A DNA stretch of 64,000 nucleotides from Algoriphagus sanaruensis (GTDB taxonomy: Bacteria; Bacteroidota; Bacteroidia; Cytophagales; Cyclobacteriaceae): the NCBI RefSeq assembly GCF_001593605.1, contig NZ_CP012836.1, positions 3,600,501 to 3,664,500 of the forward strand, given 5' to 3'. The notes beneath the pieces are model-generated. The model saw only the letters and a program-made list of their open reading frames with translations, had not been told where the DNA came from and did not search any database. The position numbers were made by a program, and so were the translations under genes. Below, in pieces: positions 38,136 through 45,364 of the stretch; the first letter of the stretch is position 1, and each line of letters opens with the position of its first letter.

Positions 38136-38699
38136 ATGAAAACTCTAACAGAACAATGGAAAGAAAAATGGGTCAATCAGCCTTCGCTGATGCTCATTAC
38201 TGTGGTCATTTGGTCCATCTTTATCGGACTATGCATTCAGGCAGGGGCCCTGCTTTTCACCTTTATCTACAGCTGGTTTAATCCAATCGTAGCTCAAAAT
38301 CTATTTGACGGATTGAATCTCTATTCCCTGAAAGAAGCCAATCCTTGGTATTATGGAGGGGTAATTTCGATGGTGCTGTTTATCATCGGCTTGAAAGCCT
38401 ATCTTTTTTACCAGATCATCAGGATATTTCTCAAAATCAATCTGGTTCATCCATTCAGCCAAGAGGTTTCCAAGCTGATTTCTACAGTCAGCTACACCGC
38501 ATTTCAGATTGGAATCGGTATTATTTTCGCCTCAGCCTGCTTCAAATGGCTGGCAAAAAAGGGATACGAACTCGATCAAGTCTATTCATTGATGGGCGGA
38601 GCCTATGAATTCCTCCTGATGGCAGCAATCCTGGTGGCGGTCAGTCAGATCTTCAAGCGGGGAGTGGAAATTCAGGAAGAAAGTGAATTGACTGTGTAA
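38136..38699 (+). CDS. DUF2975 membrane protein, first copy
   Basis: A 187-residue inner-membrane protein with four hydrophobic helices (about 18-45, 70-95, 115-135, 150-175), fitting DUF2975 (PF11188). Function unknown. Marks are GLKAYLFYQIIRIFLKINLVHPF followed after short loops by a C-terminal ILVAVSQIFKRGVEIQEESE segment. A similar copy starts 12 bp later and a small helix-turn-helix gene ends the operon, the usual DUF2975/YozG-like arrangement. The aligned ending (QIFKRG.E.Q.E.ELT) in both copies shows they arose by duplication. Confidence 0.85.
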   Translation: MKTLTEQWKEKWVNQPSLMLITVVIWSIFIGLCIQAGALLFTFIYSWFNPIVAQNLFDGLNLYSLKEANPWYYGGVISMVLFIIGLKAYLFYQIIRIFLKINLVHPFSQEVSKLISTVSYTAFQIGIGIIFASACFKWLAKKGYELDQVYSLMGGAYEFLLMAAILVAVSQIFKRGVEIQEESELTV

Positions 38700-38711
38700 C
38701 CTGCTACCAAC

Positions 38712-39248
38712 ATGTCGCCAAAAACCGACCTCGTCATCAAGTTCCTCCATGTCATCTCATGGATCATTTTCATAGCCCTCTGCTATCAAACAGGAGCCTT
38801 GATCTTTAACTATGCCTTTATGCAATTCCGGGTTTTCCCACCGGAAAATCAATACCTGATTTTGGATCTCACGGAACTCTTTACCCAAAATGAACTCTAT
38901 TTTGGGATCCTATTTGGTTTGGCGATTGGAGTAAATGGATTGAAGGCGTACACCTTTTATCTGATCACCCTGATTTTCCAATACCTAAATCTGCACAAGC
39001 CCTTTAGTCAGGAAATATCTCGTCTGATCTCCAAGATCAGCTACTACATCTTTGCTGCGGGCATCCTTGGAGCGATCGCTCAGGGAGTTTCCGATGAACT
39101 GGCCAAACAGGGCTTTCCGGTCACAAATGCCAATCAACAATGGAACGATTATTCAGCCTTCCTGATGATGGCTGCGGTTGTTTTCGTGATTGCCCAGATT
39201 TTCAAAAAAGGACTGGAATTGCAGTCCGAAAACGACCTAACCATCTAA
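38712..39248 (+). CDS. DUF2975 membrane protein, second copy
   Basis: A 178-residue paralogue of the preceding protein, again with four hydrophobic helices. Shared landmarks are GVNGLKAYTFYLITLIFQYL, HKPFSQEISRLISKISYYIF and the C-terminal AQIFKKGLELQSENDLTI. The two may form a hetero-oligomer. The regulator gene starts three bases after its stop. Function unknown; stress- or envelope-related roles are only guesses. Confidence 0.85.
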   Translation: MSPKTDLVIKFLHVISWIIFIALCYQTGALIFNYAFMQFRVFPPENQYLILDLTELFTQNELYFGILFGLAIGVNGLKAYTFYLITLIFQYLNLHKPFSQEISRLISKISYYIFAAGILGAIAQGVSDELAKQGFPVTNANQQWNDYSAFLMMAAVVFVIAQIFKKGLELQSENDLTI

Positions 39249-39251
39249 GCT

Positions 39252-39458
39252 ATGCCCATAATTGTCAATCTGGATGTCATGATGGCTAGGCGGAAAATGT
39301 CCCTTAACGAACTTTCTGAAAAAGTCGATCTCACACTTTCGAATCTATCCATCCTCAAAACTGGAAAGGCCAAAGCAATCCGATTCAGTACGTTAGAAGC
39401 CATCTGTAAAGTTTTAGATTGCCAACCCGGGGATATTTTGGAGTTTCGGGAGGAATAA
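39252..39458 (+). CDS. Small Cro/C1-type (YozG-like) transcription regulator
   Basis: A 68-residue protein that is almost entirely one helix-turn-helix: MARRKMSLNELSEKVDLTLS, then NLSILKTGKAKAIRFSTLEA, then ICKVLDCQPGDILEFREE. This is the Cro/C1 HTH_26 type that is habitually paired with DUF2975. Three-base spacing from the preceding gene indicates co-translation. It probably represses its own operon, perhaps at the inverted repeat at 38081-38101. Confidence 0.9.
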   Translation: MPIIVNLDVMMARRKMSLNELSEKVDLTLSNLSILKTGKAKAIRFSTLEAICKVLDCQPGDILEFREE

Positions 39459-39598
39459 GAAAAACTAGCAAGTATCTGGTATCAAGTATAAAGATTATAG
39501 AAAAGAAATGAGAGACCAAAAGCTAGACTCAAACCGATCGAATTTCAATTGATGAACAAATAGAACCCTGAACACCGAACCTTTAAACCTATAACCCC
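39459..39598. repeat. Low-complexity leader of the YdeI-like gene
   Basis: Words such as AGTATCTGGTATCAAGTAT (39471-39489) and the series GAACCCTGAACACCGAACC near 39564-39585 form short degenerate repeats up to the start codon. No gene or terminator is evident. Confidence 0.45.
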
Positions 39599-40219
39599 AT
39601 GAACCCACAAGTCGACCGATTCCTTCTCGAAGGCTGTATGCGATGCCCAAAAGGTGCCACGCCCGCCTGTAAAGTCCATCGATGGACAGCAATTCTCGAG
39701 AAATTGAGGCAATTTTTACTGGAAACCGATCTGGTAGAAGATCGTAAATGGGGCATGCCAACCTACACCCTCAATGGAAAAAATGTAATCATGCTGGGTG
39801 TATTCAATGAATCTTGTGTGCTCAGCTTTCTGAAAGGTATTTTAATTGAAGATCCAGAGGGATTATTAGAGTTTCCTGGTCCAAGCTCGCAACAAGCCAA
39901 AGTCCTTCGATTTACAGGCATAGAACAAGTCGATCCATGGGAAAAATCGATTCAGAACTTTATTCAGCAGGCAATAGACATTGAGAAAAAAGGAAAGAAA
40001 GTAGATACTCCGAGACAAACTGGATTGGAAATTCCGGAAGAATTAACTCAAAAATTCGAAGAGCAGGAAGGATTGGAAAAGGCCTTTTTCGCCTTAACTC
40101 CTGGCAGACAACGAGGATACTTACTCCACTTTACAGGTGCCAAACAATCAGCCACTAGACTTAGTCGTATTGAAAAATTGATTCCTAAGATTCTGGAAGG
40201 GAAAGGAATGCTAGACTAA
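39599..40219 (+). CDS. YdeI/OmpD-associated family protein (DUF1801-like)
   Basis: A 206-residue cytosolic protein. The middle, WGMPTYTLNGKNVIMLGVFNE and CVLSFLKG, is the DUF1801 fold; the C-terminal IPEELTQKFEEQEGLEKAFFAL and TPGRQRGYLLHFTGAKQSATR are the OmdA/YdeI signature. The N-terminus has an unusual Cys-rich stretch (EGCMRCPKGATPACKVH) that could bind a metal. Function is not established; E. coli YdeI-type proteins have been linked to antimicrobial peptide resistance, which may not carry over here. A monocistronic gene. Confidence 0.85.
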   Translation: MNPQVDRFLLEGCMRCPKGATPACKVHRWTAILEKLRQFLLETDLVEDRKWGMPTYTLNGKNVIMLGVFNESCVLSFLKGILIEDPEGLLEFPGPSSQQAKVLRFTGIEQVDPWEKSIQNFIQQAIDIEKKGKKVDTPRQTGLEIPEELTQKFEEQEGLEKAFFALTPGRQRGYLLHFTGAKQSATRLSRIEKLIPKILEGKGMLD

Positions 40220-40321
40220 GATTTCTCGATTGCTGATTAGTTTTCAGGCCTTGCCCGTAGGTTTTCGATGGCTTTCCTATTTTCTTTGGCGCCCGAAAAC
40301 ACACTAAACTATTACATTCTA

Positions 40322-40663
40322 ATGTCTCTGCTAGATAAAATACAAAACCACCCAGAAACCATTTCATTTCAAGAGGTTATTGCGCACATAGACGCTGAGT
40401 ACGACTTTACTCCAACTCGATTTACGAATGGAAATACTGTTAACGAGGCTGGACAAAATAACGGGAGTTGCAAAATATTCTCCTTTGCCCAACTTCAAGG
40501 CCTGAATCCATCTCAGACACTAGCACTTTTTGGTGATTATTATCGAGTGGATGTCTTACAAAATCCAGAGGGAACAGATCACCAAAACATTCGAAATTTC
40601 ATGGAATTCGGCTGGGATGGAATTCAATTCGATGGCCAAGCGCTCCGCTCCAAAAATCAATAA
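40322..40663 (+). CDS. HopJ type III effector-like protein
   Basis: A 113-residue cytosolic protein of the HopJ family (PF08888). The ATG at 40322 (MSLLDKIQNHPETISFQEV) is chosen over one 18 codons upstream, because homologues begin near this point. Signature: HIDAEYDFTPTRFTNG, AGQNNGSCKIFSFAQLQGL, ALFGDYYRVDVLQNPEGTDH, QNIRNFMEFGW. Despite the name, homologues occur widely in free-living bacteria without type III secretion, so an effector role is unlikely. Function unknown. A hairpin terminator follows. Confidence 0.88.
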   Translation: MSLLDKIQNHPETISFQEVIAHIDAEYDFTPTRFTNGNTVNEAGQNNGSCKIFSFAQLQGLNPSQTLALFGDYYRVDVLQNPEGTDHQNIRNFMEFGWDGIQFDGQALRSKNQ

Positions 40664-40686
40664 GGGAACAATGATTTTGTGATCAT

Positions 40687-40716
40687 GCCTGAAGATCATT
40701 TCTTCAGGCTTCTTCT
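40687..40716 (+). terminator. Terminator after the HopJ-like gene
   Basis: GCCTGAAGA (40687-40695) pairs perfectly with TCTTCAGGC (40701-40709), 5-base loop, followed by the T-rich TTCTTCT. Confidence 0.7.
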
Positions 40717-40799
40717 AAAAAATTCGCCCTACACAATTTTACTTATTCGATCTGAAGCCTAAAGACCGAGATAAAGTTTTGTTTTTTTGTCTTAAAAAA

Positions 40800-40822
40800 T
40801 AGGTAACATCATTTTTTACCTA
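40800..40822. promoter_or_regulatory. TAGGTAA/TTACCTA inverted repeat
   Basis: A 7-bp perfect inverted repeat with a 9-bp spacer, 170 bp upstream of the PAS gene. Possible operator; nothing else supports it. Confidence 0.3.
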
Positions 40823-40991
40823 ATTCGGCTCTTTTTTCCCTTTCCAATAAAAAAACGGATAATTGAAAAAACTCAACTTTTTTTTGGATAAATTCCAAAA
40901 CGCTTACAAAATGCATGTATTACTATTGGCTTAAAATTCGAATTATTATCTCCTCAAATTCAAATTTTTAACTCTTTTTTTTAATCCAATC

Positions 40992-41807
40992 ATGTCTTTA
41001 AAAAAACGACTAAACAAGCCCGAATCCATTACCATTGGGTACGCCCTTTTGGGAATTGTGTGGATTTGGGGAAGTGATCTTGTCACTAACGCACTTTTTT
41101 CGGATGACATCAATCAGCTTGCTGTTTTTCAACTGTTCAAAGGGATTTTTTATGTCTTAATCACCTCCTACCTGTTATACTACCTGATCAAGCGACTATA
41201 TGATCAAGTCAACGAGCGGAATAGAGAATTGGAAATTCTATTCACCAATCCCGATTTGGGCATCTTCAAACTAAACGAAACTGGACAGTTTACTGAGGTA
41301 AGTCCCAATATCCAAAAGATCACAGGGTTTAACCAAAAAGAGTTACTGGGTAAATCATTTTTGGACTTTACTCCTGAAAACCAACAAAAATCTCTTCTGG
41401 ACCAGATAAATTCTATTTCTCAAAATTCTCCGGAGAAGGGGTTTATGTTGAGGTATCAGTTTTTGAGTAAAGATCAAAAACTTATCCATCTCAACATATT
41501 TGGTATCCAACTATTGGACACGAAAAAAGAGAAAATCGCCTACATTGCCACTTTTCAAAACACCACGCCATTAATCCATTCCTTGGAGACCCTGAGTAAG
41601 AAAAATCAACAACTTCAAGAACTTGCCTACGACCAATCACATCTCGTCAGAGCTCCCTTGGCGAGAATCTTAGCCATCACAAGTTTATTTGAAGACGAAA
41701 GCCTTATTTCTGAGTCCGATCAGAAGGCTCTGATTCGAAAACTGGAAATTTCGGCACAAGATCTTGACAATCAAATACGGAAGCTTTCAAAAAAAATGGT
41801 GGAGTAA
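40992..41807 (+). CDS. Membrane PAS-domain protein with DHp-like end, no ATPase domain
   Basis: A 271-residue sensor-like protein: two membrane helices (about 14-33 and 46-67), a linker coiled coil (YDQVNERNRELEILF), a PAS domain at about 84-190 (NPDLGIFKLNETGQFTEVSP), then a second coiled coil leading to an H-box DQSHLVRAPLARILAI with candidate phospho-His217 and a final helix. The HATPase_c domain of a histidine kinase (N, G1, G2 boxes) is missing; the gene stops 22 bp before the end of a converging gene. Short proteins of this form recur in Bacteroidota, so it may be a genuine dimerising signal partner rather than a recent truncation. No response regulator lies nearby. Confidence 0.82.
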   Translation: MSLKKRLNKPESITIGYALLGIVWIWGSDLVTNALFSDDINQLAVFQLFKGIFYVLITSYLLYYLIKRLYDQVNERNRELEILFTNPDLGIFKLNETGQFTEVSPNIQKITGFNQKELLGKSFLDFTPENQQKSLLDQINSISQNSPEKGFMLRYQFLSKDQKLIHLNIFGIQLLDTKKEKIAYIATFQNTTPLIHSLETLSKKNQQLQELAYDQSHLVRAPLARILAITSLFEDESLISESDQKALIRKLEISAQDLDNQIRKLSKKMVE

Positions 41808-41829
41808 GGGTAATCAAATTGCCTACGAC

Positions 41830-43347
41830 CTATTTTCCTACTTCGATTACAAAGCGAACATATCTCGTCATGGGATGAACTCCTTGGTCTTTTGCATCAG
41901 CAATCACATGAAGTTGACCCGAACCTGCAGGGTCTAAATCAACCCGAACTTGATTTCCTTCGGCTTCTAATTTGGCCTTTCCCGAATAAGTCCCGACTTC
42001 CTGATAAATCCAAAAGTCAAGGTTAACCTGATCCCCGTCCGGATCTTGGACCTTTACTTCCAAGGTTAACTTTTCGCCAGCTTGGGCTGAAATTCGAGTT
42101 GAACCTACCGCCTGCACCATCGGAGGGTGATTCGCTTCTGCAAAATCCTTCACACACCAATCTGCCCTAGCTGCAAAATCCTGTTGGATAGCCTCCACCC
42201 AGCGAATCTGAGGATAAGTTGCATCCAAGGTGTCCGTAAACGGATTAAAATCTAAAACCCCTGCCCCATCTTCCCATCGGTTGGGTTGGTCGAGTGACTG
42301 AACTAATCGGCCTCCCCATCCTCCCCACTCAGGATGATCCAAGTTATCCAAGCCAACATTAATCAAATGAAGGTAAGCTGGAGAATCTCCTTCCGATATA
42401 AAATCATAAACTCCAAAAGACCCCCATTGAGCATTGACCAATCGGCTTGAGTCTCCGTGAATGTGCTCATCATCTCCAGCTTGCTTTTGTCCGTCACCAT
42501 AGCTGTAATACTGCTTGAGTAAGGGCCCGTGGTTGTTGATGATTTCTTCACCCATAAATTTCCCCTCGAGCAAGTAATGTTGAAATTCAGGTACAGCTTG
42601 TTTCCAAGGATAAGCCAAACACCAGAATTGGCTCGAATTGTAATAAATCTTCAAATCTGGCCAGTTGGGAGCGATGTATTTGCGGTAAGTCGCATCCTGA
42701 TCGAGGATGGCATAAATGATCGCTTTGTCAATGACTTTTTTATAAATGCTTTTCCATTCAGGTTTGCCTTTGTATTGGTCTTCGATAGACTTCAGGGCCC
42801 GTGCGATAGTATTCGTTCCACCCCAGACCTGTAGATAGATCGGTTCCATGTTATCGTCCAGTAGCTTTGCCTTGATGAAGTCCGAACCCTCGGTATCCAT
42901 TTCCATTTCCCCTTCGAAATCAATATTTCCAACTCGAATCACAGATTTTAAATAGGCTGCAGTCGGAAATCCCTCCGCATGTTGACTGAGTTTGGGATAA
43001 ACTTCCTCATAAGCATCTAGCAATGGATTCATCCATTCCACACCCGGCCATCGCAAATCTGTTTTGGCCCCGTAAAGGTTTTTGGTCATTTCCATTTCGG
43101 AAGTAAACAAAGTCCCTTTCCCATCACCTTTGTAATGCCACATGCTGGAAGAATAAATCAATCCTTCGATTCGAAATTCATTGGCATAGAGTAGCATCCG
43201 AATAAACGAGTCCACATCATCGATCTCACCGTCAGTGGTCACAATGGTTCGAGGCTTTGTGGAATTCGATGTTGCTTCTGGAGCTTGCGTGTTGGGTTGA
43301 CAGGAAAACAACAGGAAAATAGCCAAAAGCGAAAAAGGGAACTTCAT
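41830..43347 (-). CDS. DUF1593 nucleoside-hydrolase-like lipoprotein
   Basis: A 505-residue envelope lipoprotein. The ATG at 43347 is chosen since it opens the lipoprotein signal FSLLAIFLLFSC; the longer frame runs across a promoter region. The DUF1593 domain (PF07632) covers about 30-340 with TTDGEIDDVDSFIRMLLYAN, where the Asp-rich loop resembles the calcium site of inosine-uridine nucleoside hydrolases, and QVWGGTNTIARALKSI. A C-terminal immunoglobulin-like domain (about 400-505; VQDPDGDQVNLDFWIYQE) follows. The family is found beside glycan-use genes and probably cleaves a glycoside or nucleoside in the periplasm; the substrate is unknown. Confidence 0.87.
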   Translation of the reverse strand: MKFPFSLLAIFLLFSCQPNTQAPEATSNSTKPRTIVTTDGEIDDVDSFIRMLLYANEFRIEGLIYSSSMWHYKGDGKGTLFTSEMEMTKNLYGAKTDLRWPGVEWMNPLLDAYEEVYPKLSQHAEGFPTAAYLKSVIRVGNIDFEGEMEMDTEGSDFIKAKLLDDNMEPIYLQVWGGTNTIARALKSIEDQYKGKPEWKSIYKKVIDKAIIYAILDQDATYRKYIAPNWPDLKIYYNSSQFWCLAYPWKQAVPEFQHYLLEGKFMGEEIINNHGPLLKQYYSYGDGQKQAGDDEHIHGDSSRLVNAQWGSFGVYDFISEGDSPAYLHLINVGLDNLDHPEWGGWGGRLVQSLDQPNRWEDGAGVLDFNPFTDTLDATYPQIRWVEAIQQDFAARADWCVKDFAEANHPPMVQAVGSTRISAQAGEKLTLEVKVQDPDGDQVNLDFWIYQEVGTYSGKAKLEAEGNQVRVDLDPAGSGQLHVIADAKDQGVHPMTRYVRFVIEVGK

Positions 43348-43586
43348 AGGTTGGTGGGTTTGAGATCGGGAAATTAAAGGATAAATTGAAGAATTCCTTC
43401 CTGTGAAGCTTTCAAGAAGAATTTGTTGAACATCTATTTTACAGGTCCATATTTTTTGGGAACTTTTTGAAAACGAGAAGCCTATTAGGAAAAGCGTATC
43501 ATACTTCCTTTTCGCAAACCAATTCACCAAAAGCAGACTTTGGTAGTCAAATCAACTCGAAGAACCTATCTCCTTTTTCCTCAGCC

Positions 43587-44399
43587 ATGAACCTTTACCA
43601 ATTCGATTCCTTCCACAATACCGACAACATGCCGGTTCTCTTTCTTGGACATGGAAGTCCCATGAACGCCATCGAGGAAAATGAATTTGTTCGTGGATTT
43701 CAAACCATCGCAACAACCATCCCCAAACCTGCTGCGATTCTCTGTATTTCTGCACATTGGGAGACCAAGGGCACTTTTGTGACTGCCATGCAAAATCCAC
43801 CTACAATTCATGATTTTGGAGGATTTCCAAAAGCCCTGTTTGACGTACAATATCCAGCTCCCGGTAGCCCCGAGCTGGCAAGAGAAACCAAGCAACTCAT
43901 CACCCAAACAACTGTCGAACTCGATGACAAATGGGGACTGGATCACGGAGCATGGAGCGTGATCAAGCACCTCTATCCGCATGCAGATATCCCGGTAGTC
44001 CAACTAAGTATTGACTATACCAAATCTCCGAGGTATCATTTTGAACTTGCCGCTCAACTCAGTCGTCTCCGCCAAAAGGGCGTTTTGATCATCGGAAGTG
44101 GAAATATGGTGCATAACCTTCGCATGGTCGCTTGGAATAAACTCAATGAGGAATTTGCCTATGACTGGGCAATGGAAGCAAATGAAAAAATGAAGGCTTG
44201 GTTAGCGGATGGCGATTTTGATCCACTGATCGACTTTAGAGCTCAAGGAAAAGCCTTTGACTTAGCCATCCCCACTCCGGAGCATTATTTGCCCTTGCTA
44301 TATGCAGTGGCTTTGAAGGAAAAAAATGAAAGAATCACCCTATTCAATGATAAGCCCCTAGCCGGGTCTTTGACCATGACTTCCTTAAAGATCGATTAA
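43587..44399 (+). CDS. ygiD: LigB/YgiD-type class III extradiol dioxygenase
   Basis: A 270-residue cytosolic protein of the DODA-type extradiol ring-opening dioxygenases (YgiD, 4,5-DOPA dioxygenase). The start at 43587 gives the length of E. coli YgiD; the upstream frame extends into the promoter of the converse gene. Metal ligands are suggested by His in LFLGHGSPMNAI, by SAHWETKG and by the late His in GSGNMVHNLRMV. LDHGAWSVIKHLYPHADIP is a conserved stretch of the family. It is divergent from the DUF1593 gene and followed by the REP/RAYT region. The physiological substrate in this group is usually an aromatic catechol, but it is unproven here. Confidence 0.88.
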   Translation: MNLYQFDSFHNTDNMPVLFLGHGSPMNAIEENEFVRGFQTIATTIPKPAAILCISAHWETKGTFVTAMQNPPTIHDFGGFPKALFDVQYPAPGSPELARETKQLITQTTVELDDKWGLDHGAWSVIKHLYPHADIPVVQLSIDYTKSPRYHFELAAQLSRLRQKGVLIIGSGNMVHNLRMVAWNKLNEEFAYDWAMEANEKMKAWLADGDFDPLIDFRAQGKAFDLAIPTPEHYLPLLYAVALKEKNERITLFNDKPLAGSLTMTSLKID

Positions 44400-44462
44400 G
44401 AATCACGATATGCCCGAAAATTCATTTTTCTTGATTTTTAATTTGTTTTAATTCAATCCCAA

Positions 44463-44540
44463 ATGAAAAAAGTCTTAATAACAGGTAGTAGTGCCGAATT
44501 GGTCGGGCTTTGCATTGGAGATTGTTTCAAGTTTCATTAA
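44463..44540 (+). pseudogene. 5' stub of a short-chain dehydrogenase gene
   Basis: ATG at 44463 opens MKKVLITGSSAELVGLCIG, a good SDR N-terminus, but the frame stops at 44538. In the next frame the same bases read SGFALEIVSSFIK, which also looks like the first SDR helix, so a frameshift is likely. The similarity ends exactly where the first REP hairpin begins; no remainder of the gene was found beyond the RAYT gene. Confidence 0.45.
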
Positions 44541-44555
44541 ATGGCTAAAGCCATT
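44540..44555. repeat. REP-like hairpin 1
   Basis: AATGGCT (44540-44546, counting the first A) pairs with AGCCATT (44549-44555), 2-base loop. It marks the left end of the REP/RAYT region. Confidence 0.6.
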
Positions 44556-44573
44556 AATTTGAAAATGATCCCC

Positions 44574-44609
44574 AAACATAGCCCCGGGTTTAAACCCGGG
44601 GCTATGTTT
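44574..44609. repeat. REP-like hairpin 2: perfect 36-bp palindrome
   Basis: The 18-base arm 44574-44591 (AAACATAGCCCCGGGTTT) is the exact reverse complement of 44592-44609, centred on TTTAAA. GC-rich core, AT-rich foot. Confidence 0.9.
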
Positions 44610-44651
44610 AGAATTTACATTCAAACAGTCGATTTCACAGGAACCTTTTAT

Positions 44652-44674
44652 AGCCCACGGTTTTAACCGTGGGT
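44652..44674. repeat. REP-like hairpin 3
   Basis: CCCACGGTT (44654-44662) pairs with AACCGTGGG (44665-44673) across two bases, extended by AG/T at the foot. Same TTTTAA-type centre as hairpin 2. Confidence 0.75.
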
Positions 44675-44698
44675 CCCAAGTAAAATCACAAAGCTTCG

Positions 44699-44718
44699 AA
44701 AACCATTTCAATGGTTTT
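44699..44718. repeat. REP-like hairpin 4
   Basis: AAAACCATT (44699-44707) pairs with AATGGTTTT (44710-44718), followed by more T; 34 bp before the RAYT start. It could also act as a terminator of anything read in from the left. Confidence 0.65.
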
Positions 44719-44751
44719 TTTTAGATTTAATCAGATCAAAAATTTTTTCCA

Positions 44752-45198
44752 ATGTCTCACTCTTTTTCAACAATTTGGATTCATGCTGTTTGGGCCACAA
44801 AAAACAGAGAACCCATTTTAAACTCCCAACTGGAGAAACCGCTCTACTCTTTTCTATTTTCAGAACTGAAAAAAATGAACTGCCCTGGAAGGATCATCAA
44901 TGGTATGCCCGATCATATCCATGTCTTATTTCTTCTAAGTCCACAAATGTCAGTATCTGAAGTGATCAAACAGCTCAAAGGAGCAAGTTCCCATTGGGTA
45001 AACCAACAGGATTTTCTTTCTGAAAAATTTGCATGGCAAACAGGATTTGCCGCATACTCGGTTTCTGAATCCATTACTGAAAAGGTGCATGAATACATCA
45101 AAAATCAAAAAACACATCACCAAGGAATCAGCTTTGATCAGGAATATGAAGAACTTATTCGAAAAATTAAAGACACTAAACTTTCCGGCGGTACTTGA
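44752..45198 (+). CDS. REP-associated tyrosine transposase (IS200-like, Y1)
   Basis: A 148-residue single-strand DNA transposase of the Y1 HUH family (PF01797). The HUH motif is MPDHIHVLF with His55 and His57, and the nucleophile is Tyr115 in VHEYIKNQKTHH. The N-terminus FSTIWIHAVWATKNREPIL is typical of the Bacteroidota group. The frame is intact and the catalytic residues are present, so it may be active. It would act on the REP hairpins immediately upstream. No accessory tnpB is present. Confidence 0.92.
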   Translation: MSHSFSTIWIHAVWATKNREPILNSQLEKPLYSFLFSELKKMNCPGRIINGMPDHIHVLFLLSPQMSVSEVIKQLKGASSHWVNQQDFLSEKFAWQTGFAAYSVSESITEKVHEYIKNQKTHHQGISFDQEYEELIRKIKDTKLSGGT

Positions 45199-45204
45199 GA
45201 AATT

Positions 45205-45227
45205 TGATGGATATACCATCATTTTTT
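45205..45227 (+). terminator. Terminator after the RAYT gene
   Basis: TGATGG (45205-45210) pairs with CCATCA (45216-45221), ATATA loop, then six T. Confidence 0.75.
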
Positions 45228-45364
45228 AAATGAATTATTTTGTTCCTACCCTATCAAATTCATTTCAATAAAATCAAGCTATCCTTACCTCTAACCCAAA
45301 CCTTTTTTGAATTGCGGAAGTATCAATTGCAATGTTTCTTTGCTTTAAGATTTAAACTTCCCAA

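Larger units (their letters stand above)
40664..40991. other. 328-bp gap before the PAS gene
   Basis: AT-rich; it holds the HopJ terminator and a 7-bp inverted repeat, listed separately. No ORF or RNA gene was recognised. The last 100 bp must hold the promoter of the PAS gene. Confidence 0.6.
44540..45227 (+). mobile_element. REP cluster with RAYT (IS200-like) transposase gene
   Basis: Four hairpins in 180 bp (44540-44718) lie directly upstream of a single-domain Y1 transposase gene, which ends with its own terminator at 45205-45227. This is the usual arrangement of a REP-associated tyrosine transposase. The right border is not defined by a repeat, and no target duplication was seen. Confidence 0.7.

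Noticed and set aside
40268..40663. Type III secretion effector
   Set aside because: The HopJ name comes from a plant-pathogen homologue; no secretion apparatus is present and the family is widespread in free-living bacteria.
43348..43586. Longer N-termini of the DUF1593 and YgiD-like proteins, which would overlap head to head
   Set aside because: The extensions lack conserved motifs, and the shorter starts give a proper lipoprotein signal and the usual family length.
44752..45198. Complete IS200/IS605 insertion sequence
   Set aside because: There is no tnpB or right-end hairpin and the upstream hairpins are multiple REP-type units, so a domesticated RAYT is the better reading.
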